Assembly: GCA_963791625.1 (NCBI GenBank)
Contig: CAWBTA010000005.1
Location: forward strand, 62,001-126,000
Source of the DNA: JANMCE01 sp963791625
Lineage (GTDB): Bacteria > Actinomycetota > Acidimicrobiia > Acidimicrobiales > Ilumatobacteraceae
DNA length: 64,000 nt
Reading direction: 5' to 3'
The position numbers and the translations under genes are program-made. Below are positions 19,281 to 27,783 of the stretch, one piece after another. The notes under the pieces are model-generated. The model saw only the letters and a list, made by a program, of their open reading frames with translations, was not told the DNA's origin and ran no database searches. Each line of letters starts with the position of its first letter. Positions within the stretch are counted from its first letter, which is position 1.

Positions 19281-20693
19281 ATGGCCAAGGTTCGTACCGT
19301 CTACCGCTGCACCGAGTGTGGAGCGGCGACTCCGCAGTGGAACGGCAAGTGCGCTTCGTGCCTCTCGTGGAACACCTTGGTGGAGGAAGTGGAAGAGAGC
19401 CGGGCACTGGCCAGCTCCGTCGTAACGCTTGGTGCGGCCGATCGACCGGTCGCCATCACCACCGTGTCCACCCTCGAAAGCCAGCCACGCGCCACAGGTG
19501 TGTCCGAGCTTGACCGTGTACTGGGCGGTGGACTGGTGCCCGGGTCCGTCACACTGGTGGGAGGTGAGCCCGGCGTGGGCAAGTCCACCCTGCTGCTGCA
19601 GGTGCTGGCCAACCAGGCCAACACGTTCGGACCGGTGCTGTACGTGTCGGGTGAAGAAAGCAAGCAACAGGTACGTTCCCGCGCCGAGCGGCTCGACGCC
19701 CTTTCGCCCGCGTTGTTTCTCCAGAGCGAAGCGCGCTTGCCCTACATCCTCTCGGCCATCCAAGAGGTTCGACCATCGCTTCTCGTCGTCGACTCCATTC
19801 AGACCGTTGAGGACCCCGACATCGGCTCTGCACCGGGCTCGGTGGTACAGGTGCGCGAGTGCGCCCACCGGCTCGTGCGCGAAACGAAATCGGGCACCAT
19901 GGCCACCGTGCTGGTCGGCCACGTCACCAAAGAGGGCGGGCTCGCCGGTCCACGCGTGCTTGAACATGTGGTCGACACCGTGTTGTCCTTCGAAGGTGAC
20001 CGCCATCATGCACTCCGCATGTTGCGAGCCACCAAACACCGATTCGGTTCCACCAACGAACTCGGCCTGTTCGAAATGCGCGAGGAGGGACTCATCAGCG
20101 TGCCCGACCCGAGTGGGCTGTTTCTCGCTGATCGACGCGTCGGCGTGGTCGGAAGCACCGTCGTTCCCATCCTCGAAGGCCAGCGCCCGCTCCTGGTCGA
20201 GGTGCAGGCCCTGGTCGCCAGTTCAACCCTCACGCTGCCGCGGCGTTCGGTGCAAGGGCTCGACAGCGCCCGCCTGGCCATGCTGCTGGCCGTGCTGGAG
20301 AAGCGGGCGAACGTCGACCTGTCCAAGTTCGATGTCTACGTGTCAGCCGTCGGCGGTGTGCGCCTCAGTGAGCCAGGCAGCGATCTCGGCATCTGCATGG
20401 CGCTGGCGTCAGCCATGTTCAACACTCCAGTGGGCGAGCACATCACGGCGTGCGGCGAAGTGGGTCTGGGCGGCGAACTCCGTCAGGTTTCCCAAACTCC
20501 CCGCCGCCTGGCTGAGGCAGCTCGGCTCGGGTTCCGCCAGGCCATCGTTCCTAGCTCTGCGCCGAAAGAGGCAGCCAACATACAGATCATGCGGGCCGAC
20601 ACACTGGCCGACGCGCTGCGTTTGGCCGGACTGGTCAAACGCCACGATGCACCACGTCCGAAAGCGAATGCCGAAATGGGCCAGCACTCCTAG
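19281..20693 (+). CDS. radA: DNA repair protein RadA
   Basis: RecA-related ATPase that promotes branch migration in recombinational repair. The start chosen, ATG 19281, gives MAKVRTVYRCTECG, the canonical N-terminus; an ATG 18 bases upstream is less likely. The four-Cys zinc finger is C10, C13, C24, C27. Walker A GGEPGVGKS is at 94-102, the RadA-specific KNRFG motif appears as KHRFG, and the C-terminal third is a Lon-protease-like fold (LCMALASAMF, AAGEVGL-like CGEVGLGGELR). It has 470 residues. disA follows nine bases later. Upstream it shares its control region with hipBA. Confidence 0.96.
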   Translation: MAKVRTVYRCTECGAATPQWNGKCASCLSWNTLVEEVEESRALASSVVTLGAADRPVAITTVSTLESQPRATGVSELDRVLGGGLVPGSVTLVGGEPGVGKSTLLLQVLANQANTFGPVLYVSGEESKQQVRSRAERLDALSPALFLQSEARLPYILSAIQEVRPSLLVVDSIQTVEDPDIGSAPGSVVQVRECAHRLVRETKSGTMATVLVGHVTKEGGLAGPRVLEHVVDTVLSFEGDRHHALRMLRATKHRFGSTNELGLFEMREEGLISVPDPSGLFLADRRVGVVGSTVVPILEGQRPLLVEVQALVASSTLTLPRRSVQGLDSARLAMLLAVLEKRANVDLSKFDVYVSAVGGVRLSEPGSDLGICMALASAMFNTPVGEHITACGEVGLGGELRQVSQTPRRLAEAARLGFRQAIVPSSAPKEAANIQIMRADTLADALRLAGLVKRHDAPRPKANAEMGQHS

Positions 20694-20702
20694 AATGGCT
20701 GC

Positions 20703-21776
20703 ATGGCCAACCCCGCAATGCGAGCACTCCACCACGCGCTCGCACAGGTGGCCCCCGGCACACCATTACGGGAAGGGCTCGACCGCATCGTGAAAGCGCG
20801 CATGGGCGCGCTCGTGGTCGTCGGTGGCGGACCAAACGTGCTCGACATCTGCACCGGAGGATTTCTGCTCGACGCCGCCTTCAGCCCGCAACGACTGTCC
20901 GAGCTGGCCAAGATGGACGGCGCCATCATCCTTGCCAGTGACGCCAGCCGCATCGCTCGCGCCAACGTTCACCTGCTCCCCGACCCGGCTGTCTCCACCG
21001 TCGAAACCGGCACGCGCCACCGCACCGCCGAGCGCACTGCCAAGTCGCTGAACGTACCGGTGATCTCCGTGTCGGAAGATATGAGTGTCATCGCCGTGTA
21101 CGTGGCCGGTCGAAAGCACGTGCTGGAAGACTCTCCCCGCCTGCTGAACAGGGCCAACCAGGCCCTGCAGACCCTTGAGCGCTACAAGGCCCGCCTTGAC
21201 GATGCCGCCGCGTCGTTGTCGGCCCTCGAAGTCGAAAATCTCGTCCGCGTTCGTGACGTCGCCAACCTGTTGCAGCGCAGCGAAATGGTGCGTCGTATCG
21301 CAGACGAGATCGATACCTACACCGTCGAACTCGGCGCCGACGCCCGTCTCATCCGCATCCAGCTTGATGAACTCATGAGCGACGTCGAAGATGATCGGCA
21401 CACGGTCATCGACGATTATCTCTGCAGCGGGTCGGATGACAACGCCTACGATGCCCTACGGCGCATGGCCGAGATTGATACCGACGACCTGATGGACCTT
21501 CGCAAGGTTGCCGTCGTGCTGGCCCTTCCCGAGGAAGAGGCTGTGCTCGACGCTCCCATTACGGCTCGTGGCTATCGCATGTTGCACCGATTGCCTGATC
21601 TTGATCCCGCGCTGGCTCGCCAGCTTGTGCATCGATTTGGTGACCTTCCGAGCATGCAGAACGCATCCACCAGCGACCTCGAAGAAGTGCAGGGCGTGGA
21701 CGCCGCTCTGGCCGCCACCATCAAAGACGACCTCAATCATCTCACCGAGGCATCCATCCTCAGCCGCTACTCCTGA
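20703..21776 (+). CDS. disA: DNA integrity scanning protein DisA, diadenylate cyclase
   Basis: Makes the second messenger c-di-AMP from two ATP and senses branched DNA. It has 357 residues. The cyclase (DAC) domain has DGA at 72-74 and RHR at 105-107, both needed for catalysis. A helical linker follows and a C-terminal helix-hairpin-helix DNA-binding domain (about residues 290-357, DLEEVQGVDAALAATIKDDL). The radA-disA order is conserved in actinobacteria, and RadA restrains DisA activity in characterised species. Its 3' end overlaps the small convergent ORF by ten bases. Confidence 0.96.
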   Translation: MANPAMRALHHALAQVAPGTPLREGLDRIVKARMGALVVVGGGPNVLDICTGGFLLDAAFSPQRLSELAKMDGAIILASDASRIARANVHLLPDPAVSTVETGTRHRTAERTAKSLNVPVISVSEDMSVIAVYVAGRKHVLEDSPRLLNRANQALQTLERYKARLDDAAASLSALEVENLVRVRDVANLLQRSEMVRRIADEIDTYTVELGADARLIRIQLDELMSDVEDDRHTVIDDYLCSGSDDNAYDALRRMAEIDTDDLMDLRKVAVVLALPEEEAVLDAPITARGYRMLHRLPDLDPALARQLVHRFGDLPSMQNASTSDLEEVQGVDAALAATIKDDLNHLTEASILSRYS

Positions 21777-21889
21777 GTGCCTCGCACGTCGAAGGGAGCG
21801 AGCACCCAGTTCAGGGTCTCGTGGTCCTCAGCGATGAAGACCTGCGGTGGATCATCACGAACGACCGCACACGCTACGGAACGCGCCAC
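21767..21889 (-). CDS. Small ORF coupled to the DNA methyltransferase gene
   Basis: Forty residues from a GTG that shares its first base with the methyltransferase stop (TAGTG). The sequence has a coding look: ARSVACAVVRDDPPQVFIAE then DHETLNWVLAPFDVRG. No signal peptide or membrane helix. I do not recognise the family. The one-base overlap suggests translational coupling. Its end overlaps disA by ten bases on the opposite strand. Confidence 0.45.
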   Translation of the reverse strand: MARSVACAVVRDDPPQVFIAEDHETLNWVLAPFDVRGTQE

Positions 21890-23364
21890 TACGAGGTCCT
21901 CCGGGCCAGGTCCTGAGCCGTCCAGAAACCCGGTTGCGGGTTGTCCGTGAACCCGCCCTTCGCGTAGCGCTCGAGCCGTTCGAGGCTGTCCTGCGAAAGC
22001 ATTTCGATCGCATCGAAGAACGCATCTGGCCCGGCAGCGCGGAGCGCCGTGTCTCCCTCGCTGGGCCGCTTCGGAAGGTGGCTGGTCAGGAAGACCAACG
22101 GCACCTCGCCGCGGGCACCCTTCAGCGCATATGCACGTCCGAGCGATTTCCACACAGTGTCGGTACGAAGCAGGCCACCTCGGTGGCTCGTGAACGCGCC
22201 CGACACATCGAAGAACCACGTTGCCCCGTCCATGTCGGTAGCGACGAAGTTCACCGTGACGCCGGACTTGGGTATGCGTCGATTGCGTTCTGCAATCGTG
22301 AACCCGGCCTCCTCGATGACCTGCTCGGCGAGCTTCTGCGCGGCCTTCCCTTCCTTCGTCGCTCGGCTCTGGACATCGGCGGCGTCATCGACGTCTATCG
22401 CTGGCGCCTCCACCGTGCGTCTCCGGCTGAGTTGAACCTCGGGGACACTCGGCGCCAGTGCTTCCTGGACACGGCGACGAGCGATCTCGACATAGCTGTC
22501 GTCGAGGTCGTAGCCGATGTAGCGCCGACCGAGGCGGGCGGCAGCGACGAGTGCCGACCCACTTCCCATGAAGGGGTCAAGCACGAGATCATCCTTGAAC
22601 GTGTACAGACGGATGAGCTGCTCGGGCAACTCAACGGGGAACGGGGCGGGGTGACCGACACGGCGCGCACTTTCAGGTGGAATCGACCAGATGTCCAAGG
22701 TCATGGCCATGAAATCCTCGGTCATCAGCGTGCTCTCGTGCGGCAAGCCGTCTGCTGCGCGCTGCTTCACGGAGCGAGCACGGTCGAATCGGCCCTTGCT
22801 CGCCACGATGACCCGCTCACTGATATCGCGGAGCACTGGATTGGCAGCGCTTCGGAATGAGCCCCAGGCACATGAACCGCTGGCGCCCTCTCCCTTTTGC
22901 CAGATGAGTTCCCCTCGAAGAAGCAGCCCGAGGTCATGTTCGAGAATGCGGATCACATCGGCCGACAGGCTTCGATATGGCTTGCGGCCGAGGTTGGCTA
23001 CATTCACCGCAATGCGGCCCCCGGGCTCGAGCTTGCGCACGGACTCGGCGAAGACATCGGTCAGCATCTCCAGGTACTCGAGGTAGGAAGCAGGTACACC
23101 CTCTCGCTCCAGCTCCTCCTCGTACTGCTTGCCAGCAAAGTAGGGCGGCGACGTGACCACGAGCGCTACCGATCCATCGGCGACGCGATCCATGTGTCGT
23201 GCATCGCCGTGAAGGAACGGCTCTTTTACCGGTATCGGCTTCGGGATGTCCTGGTCGTCCGAAAGCTCCGGTGCGCGAAATCGATCGTAGAACGGCGTTG
23301 AGTCGTGGCTTTCCCGGACGCTCACGCCGAAGTTTGACGTACTCGTCTTTCGTCGTTCCTTCAT
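21889..23364 (-). CDS. Site-specific DNA methyltransferase with extra C-terminal domain
   Basis: A 491-residue class-beta amino-methyltransferase: catalytic motif IV TSPPYF at about 69-74 precedes the SAM-binding motif I DPFMGSGSALVAA at about 258-270. SPPY is seen in N4-cytosine and N6-adenine enzymes, so the modified base is open. Residues about 325-491 form an additional domain with VNFVATDMDGATWFFDVSGAF and RTDTVWKSLGRAYAL. Its alternating Asp-rich strands could be nuclease-like, but I cannot assign it. No separate restriction gene is beside it. It lies nine bases downstream of the FtsK-type ATPase and probably shares its transcript. Confidence 0.87.
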   Translation of the reverse strand: MKERRKTSTSNFGVSVRESHDSTPFYDRFRAPELSDDQDIPKPIPVKEPFLHGDARHMDRVADGSVALVVTSPPYFAGKQYEEELEREGVPASYLEYLEMLTDVFAESVRKLEPGGRIAVNVANLGRKPYRSLSADVIRILEHDLGLLLRGELIWQKGEGASGSCAWGSFRSAANPVLRDISERVIVASKGRFDRARSVKQRAADGLPHESTLMTEDFMAMTLDIWSIPPESARRVGHPAPFPVELPEQLIRLYTFKDDLVLDPFMGSGSALVAAARLGRRYIGYDLDDSYVEIARRRVQEALAPSVPEVQLSRRRTVEAPAIDVDDAADVQSRATKEGKAAQKLAEQVIEEAGFTIAERNRRIPKSGVTVNFVATDMDGATWFFDVSGAFTSHRGGLLRTDTVWKSLGRAYALKGARGEVPLVFLTSHLPKRPSEGDTALRAAGPDAFFDAIEMLSQDSLERLERYAKGGFTDNPQPGFWTAQDLARRTS

Positions 23365-23373
23365 CTTCCCTCC

Positions 23374-26300
23374 TCACTTGACCCACCCGAGCGTAGCCGA
23401 AGCGTTCGCGACCGATCGAACAGACGCGCGCAGTTCACTCCGCCGCTGTGCCTCACCGATCGAGAGTTGCTGGGTGATAAAACTCGACACCTGAACGATG
23501 ATGGCCGCCCGCTCGGTCACGAGCACCCCCCGCCCGGCCGGAAAGGCCACACCCGGCCGCAGCGTCGCCCGAACGCCCGTGACGGCGGTGACATCGCTCG
23601 GCCCGGTTGGTTGGAGCATGAGCTGGCGGCGAACCCGGCGCAGCTCGCCGATCCAACCCGGCTGATAACCGCCCGCCACCGCACGACTGTCGACCGTGGT
23701 GATCAGACGCACCCGGTCATCTCGCACAATCCTGTCGAGCAGTATCGCCAACTCAGGGTCGTCGAGTCGGTCAGCATCGTCGAGCACCAGCACCATCACC
23801 GGTTCACGGGTCTGCGGACCGGACAGGGCCGCCTGAAGATCATCCAAAAGGCGCTGGCGTTGCGCGTCGCTGCGCACCACACTGACGCCCGGAATGCCGT
23901 CCGTATCACTGGACAACATCGTCACGTTCGCCACCCCTGAGGCGGCCAGACCACGGGCCGCAGTTGCCGCCGCAGTTGTACGACCGGAACCGGGCGGGCC
24001 GGAGATGACGAGATCGCTCGAGGAAAGGTCGAGTTGAAGCACCGACCCGGTGAGGTCTTGCAACCCCAGCGCGATATGCCACGTTGCTGACCGATCGCCA
24101 ACGTCGCACACGGTCGGCAACGAGGCGGGAGCGAACGCAGTCGACGGGTACGCATGGCGACAATGATCGACCCGTAGATCGATGGCGGCCGCTTGGAGAG
24201 TGGGATCTTCGCCTCCCGCCACCGCCACCTGCATGAGGTCGGCGCGCCCGAACACGGCACGGCCTGGCAAGGAGAGGTCAACCTGTTTGGCCACGGTGCT
24301 GAGCACGCCACAGTCCACCAGGGACTCGGCATCGGCCATGCGCAATACGACGCGTGCCGCCATCGAAGACGCCAGGGCGCTCGGGATAGCCATGCGACGA
24401 TCCACCGTCATGATGGCATGAAGGCCGACGGCTCGGCCGTCGGTCACGACGCGCTGCAGCACCTGCACCCACCCGAACAGTTCGGGCGAGTCACACATCG
24501 CTTGGAAGCTCCCGTAACCGTCGATGAGCAACAAAATGCGCGGCGGAGATTCGCTCGGACGCACCTTGCGTAACGTCGTCAGCGAATCGACTTCAGAGTC
24601 GGCAAGGAGTATCCGTCGTCGTTCGATTTCCGTTTGCAGATAGCTCAGCAACCGGGTGACTGCTTCAAGATCGTCGGCCGAGGCAATCAGCCCGGTGTGC
24701 GGCAGCGCCTTCAATGGCGACAGACCGCGGCCGGCTGCGTCGAGGCCGAACACGACCACATCGTCAGGCGAACCCTGACTCACCATGTCGAGCGCCGCCG
24801 ACCGAAGCATCGTTGTCTTTCCCGATCCGCCCATGCCGATCACGATCAGGCCGCCGGTCTCTTCTAGGTCGACAGTTGCCGGTTCCTGGGTCTGGTGTTC
24901 GGGTCGGTCGACCAGCCCGATGGTGACGACGCGACCAGGATCGGCATTCCGACGGAGAGTCGGTTCCGCCAGCATCACACGGTCGGGCAGCGGGTCGATC
25001 CAGGGTCGCCGCGGAAGCGGTCGGCCCGAATCGACATGCGCTTTGGTTGCCGCTGCAATAACTTCGTGTAGTTGCGTCAGTGCGTTCGCCGTCTCTCTTG
25101 GTCCAACGACGGGCACAGTCATCGAACCGTCAAAGCAGCGAACTTCGACGGCGCGCCGCTGCTCGGTTGCCGGTCGCATTGGCGCGCCACCCCATGCGGT
25201 TTGAAACGCCGTCAACTCGCGGCGACCGGTTCGAGCCATGGCGCGCCCGACGAGTGGCACCGGAATATCGGCCGCATCCGGAGAACCGAGGACGCTCACC
25301 GAGTCAGCCGGGTCGAGCATCCGCAACCCGAGCCGCAGATTGGTGTTGGCCAGAATGTTTTCGTTCACGGCTCCCGCCGGCCGCTGTGTGGCCAGCACAA
25401 GGTGAATACCGAGGCTGCGGCCGCGCTGGGCAATGTCGACGACACCAGCCACGAAGTCGGGCAACTCTTTGGCCAGCGTGGCGAACTCATCGACAATGAT
25501 GACGAGACGAGGCGGCGCTTCCGACGGCGACACCCGCGTGAACTCGGAAAGGTCCTTGGCCCGACCTTCCATCAGTGTCATGCGTCGGTTCAGTTCGGCC
25601 TGCAGGCTGACAAGGGCTCGACGCGCCATACCAACGCCGAGGTTGGTGACTGAGCCGACGGTGTGGGGCAGCCCCGCGAAGTCGGCGCTGCTGGCCCCGC
25701 CCTTGTAGTCGACGAAGAGAAACGTGACTCGGTCGGGTGAGTAGTTCGCGGCGAGGGAGCAGACCATCGTCTGCAGGAGTTCGCTCTTGCCCGCACCTGA
25801 CGTTCCCGCGATCAACGTGTGAGGACCCTGGCGAACGAGATCGATCGTGAACGGGCCGTTGGCACCCTGACCGATAGGTGCACACAATCCGTCCGGGTCA
25901 GACGCGGCCCACAGCGAAGCCACCACGTCTGCGCTCATCGTGTCAGTGCCAAGCGCTTCCATCAGCGAAACCGCTCGGGGAAGAGCCGCGGTAGCGGACG
26001 CAGCACTGGCGTCGCGCACGGGAGCCAGCGCCAGGGCTGCCCGCCGGGCCCCCTGCGGATTCGCCAATTCCACATCAACGGCGATAGCCGACCGGGTCGG
26101 GTCGGTGAACCAAACTCGGCTGCGCCCGGTTGCGACCACGTCGACAACGGCCGTGCACTGGCGCGGCACCCGATGGTCATGGTCACCGATCCACAGCACC
26201 GATGCGTCCGCGCTAACGAGCTGATCGAGCACCTGGGACACCAACGCGGCATCAAGGTCAAGCCGCTCATCGAGCACGATCAACAACCATGGCCCCTTGG

Positions 26301-27780
26301 TGGAGCCGATCGGAGCCTGGCGCCGACGAACCAACACCTCGATCAGCCGGGCCAGCCATCCTTCGGCCGCTTCGCGACTGTGAACAACATGGGCACCCGC
26401 AAGGGGCGACGACGATGCTCGGGTGTGCGGTGCCCATTTCAACCAATCGAGTGCGTCGAGACGTGAAGGCGCCAGCGCCGCTGCGATCACCACATCGTCG
26501 GGACTCTGCAGACACACTGCTTGCAGCAGGAAGGAGGCTGCCAGTCGCTCGACTGGGTCGCGCTCACCCCAAAGGGCCACGGCGCCCAAATCAGTGAGGG
26601 ACAGCGTGACCGGGACGTCATGCACCATCTCGAAACCATCGAGCGCGGCAACGGCCTCGTCGTGAAGCGTGACATCACCGCGCTCATCGACGAGCACGGT
26701 CACCAGCGAAGGGAGCGAGCCAAGACCGACGCGGACGGTCAGTAGATCCGCAGCGCTACGGTCGCGTTCCCACAGGAATCGGGTGCGGTAGTGGGCGCGC
26801 CGGTGGAGTTCGGAGAGGTCGGGGGCGGCCTGACGGCGTTCGCGTTCTTCGGCCTCAACCGCGTTGCGCATACTGGCGACATAGGCGGCGGTAGCGGTGC
26901 GAAAGTCGGCTGATTGCTTGGTGAACGACCGGCGACCATGCCGCCGATCATCGAACCAGTTGTAGACCATCACGAGCGGGGCCAGGCCCGTGAGCAGCAG
27001 GAACTCGGGGCGATGACTGATCGCCGCCATCGCAACACCGGAGCCCAAGGGCAAGAGCAGCGTCGCAATGGTGAATCGCCTTTGCATGCTTTGCTTGGGC
27101 ACCGGGCCGAGTTCGCCAAGGTCACGCACCGAGATGACCACTGGCCGATAGGGCGTGCGGTGGAACGGAACCTGCCCGAGAAGATCGCGGGCTGGCGCCA
27201 GAGCAGCCGAGATCGGCCGTACTGAGAATGTCGTTCCGCCGATCCGCACAACATCGGCGGCGGACAGCGACGTCGCCGATGTGATCGGTGCACCGTTCAC
27301 CTCGATTCGCCCCTGCCCACCGGTCGTTGTGATTGCCACCTGCGCGTCGGCCTGAATCCGCAACAAGGCGTGCTCGGCGACCAGCGCCGGATCAACGATG
27401 ATGATGCCATTCGTCGGTTCGGAGCCGAGCGTGAACAGGCCAGCGCCCAGCAATACGAACCGCCCGGCTTCCGGGCCACCCATAAGGTCGAGGCTGACCA
27501 GTGCGTGGCCAATGGCACGATCACGGCCATGTGGGCGGGTACCAGCGGCAACCAAGCTGATGTCGTCACCCGACAGCAATTCGGCTTGTTGCACCGTGAT
27601 GCCGGGTTCGAGAAGCGTGCCGGTGCGGCGCAACCGCAGGGACACCGGATCGATCAGACCGGCGTGAGCGGCAAGCGCGTCGGTGAGATCCTCGATGCGA
27701 TGGTCGGGCGCGAGTTCAACTCGGACGTCGGCCTGATGCGGACCGTTGTCCGTCCACGACATCGAGAGGAGCAGTTCCAC
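23374..27780 (-). CDS. FHA-domain FtsK/SpoIIIE-type ATPase, EccC/EssC-like
   Basis: A 1468-residue motor protein built like the type VII secretion ATPases. Residues 15-80 look ubiquitin/YukD-like, an FHA domain spans about 105-190 (GRFVLLGAGLFTLGSEPTNG), and two membrane helices lie at about 232-272. Three P-loop modules follow. The first is canonical (GTSGAGKS about 657, FLFVDYKGG, IIVDEFATL, ATQRPAG). The second is GMGGSGKTT at about 983 with LLLIDGYGS. The third is GPPGSGRTT at about 1261, where Lys is Arg. Such second and third modules are usually regulatory. No WXG100 substrate is in the window. It follows the LysM/SARP gene with only three bases between them, inside the Tad transcript. 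Confidence 0.88.
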   Translation of the reverse strand: MELLLSMSWTDNGPHQADVRVELAPDHRIEDLTDALAAHAGLIDPVSLRLRRTGTLLEPGITVQQAELLSGDDISLVAAGTRPHGRDRAIGHALVSLDLMGGPEAGRFVLLGAGLFTLGSEPTNGIIIVDPALVAEHALLRIQADAQVAITTTGGQGRIEVNGAPITSATSLSAADVVRIGGTTFSVRPISAALAPARDLLGQVPFHRTPYRPVVISVRDLGELGPVPKQSMQRRFTIATLLLPLGSGVAMAAISHRPEFLLLTGLAPLVMVYNWFDDRRHGRRSFTKQSADFRTATAAYVASMRNAVEAEERERRQAAPDLSELHRRAHYRTRFLWERDRSAADLLTVRVGLGSLPSLVTVLVDERGDVTLHDEAVAALDGFEMVHDVPVTLSLTDLGAVALWGERDPVERLAASFLLQAVCLQSPDDVVIAAALAPSRLDALDWLKWAPHTRASSSPLAGAHVVHSREAAEGWLARLIEVLVRRRQAPIGSTKGPWLLIVLDERLDLDAALVSQVLDQLVSADASVLWIGDHDHRVPRQCTAVVDVVATGRSRVWFTDPTRSAIAVDVELANPQGARRAALALAPVRDASAASATAALPRAVSLMEALGTDTMSADVVASLWAASDPDGLCAPIGQGANGPFTIDLVRQGPHTLIAGTSGAGKSELLQTMVCSLAANYSPDRVTFLFVDYKGGASSADFAGLPHTVGSVTNLGVGMARRALVSLQAELNRRMTLMEGRAKDLSEFTRVSPSEAPPRLVIIVDEFATLAKELPDFVAGVVDIAQRGRSLGIHLVLATQRPAGAVNENILANTNLRLGLRMLDPADSVSVLGSPDAADIPVPLVGRAMARTGRRELTAFQTAWGGAPMRPATEQRRAVEVRCFDGSMTVPVVGPRETANALTQLHEVIAAATKAHVDSGRPLPRRPWIDPLPDRVMLAEPTLRRNADPGRVVTIGLVDRPEHQTQEPATVDLEETGGLIVIGMGGSGKTTMLRSAALDMVSQGSPDDVVVFGLDAAGRGLSPLKALPHTGLIASADDLEAVTRLLSYLQTEIERRRILLADSEVDSLTTLRKVRPSESPPRILLLIDGYGSFQAMCDSPELFGWVQVLQRVVTDGRAVGLHAIMTVDRRMAIPSALASSMAARVVLRMADAESLVDCGVLSTVAKQVDLSLPGRAVFGRADLMQVAVAGGEDPTLQAAAIDLRVDHCRHAYPSTAFAPASLPTVCDVGDRSATWHIALGLQDLTGSVLQLDLSSSDLVISGPPGSGRTTAAATAARGLAASGVANVTMLSSDTDGIPGVSVVRSDAQRQRLLDDLQAALSGPQTREPVMVLVLDDADRLDDPELAILLDRIVRDDRVRLITTVDSRAVAGGYQPGWIGELRRVRRQLMLQPTGPSDVTAVTGVRATLRPGVAFPAGRGVLVTERAAIIVQVSSFITQQLSIGEAQRRSELRASVRSVANASATLGWVK

Positions 27781-27783
27781 CTG

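Noticed and set aside
17650..19407. A 585-residue frame that extends hipA upstream
   Set aside because: The first ~176 residues cover hipB and its promoter in another frame and look non-coding. The GTG at 18879 with a four-base overlap is the natural start.
21889..23364. Complete restriction-modification system
   Set aside because: No separate endonuclease gene is adjacent and the C-terminal domain could not be identified as a nuclease.
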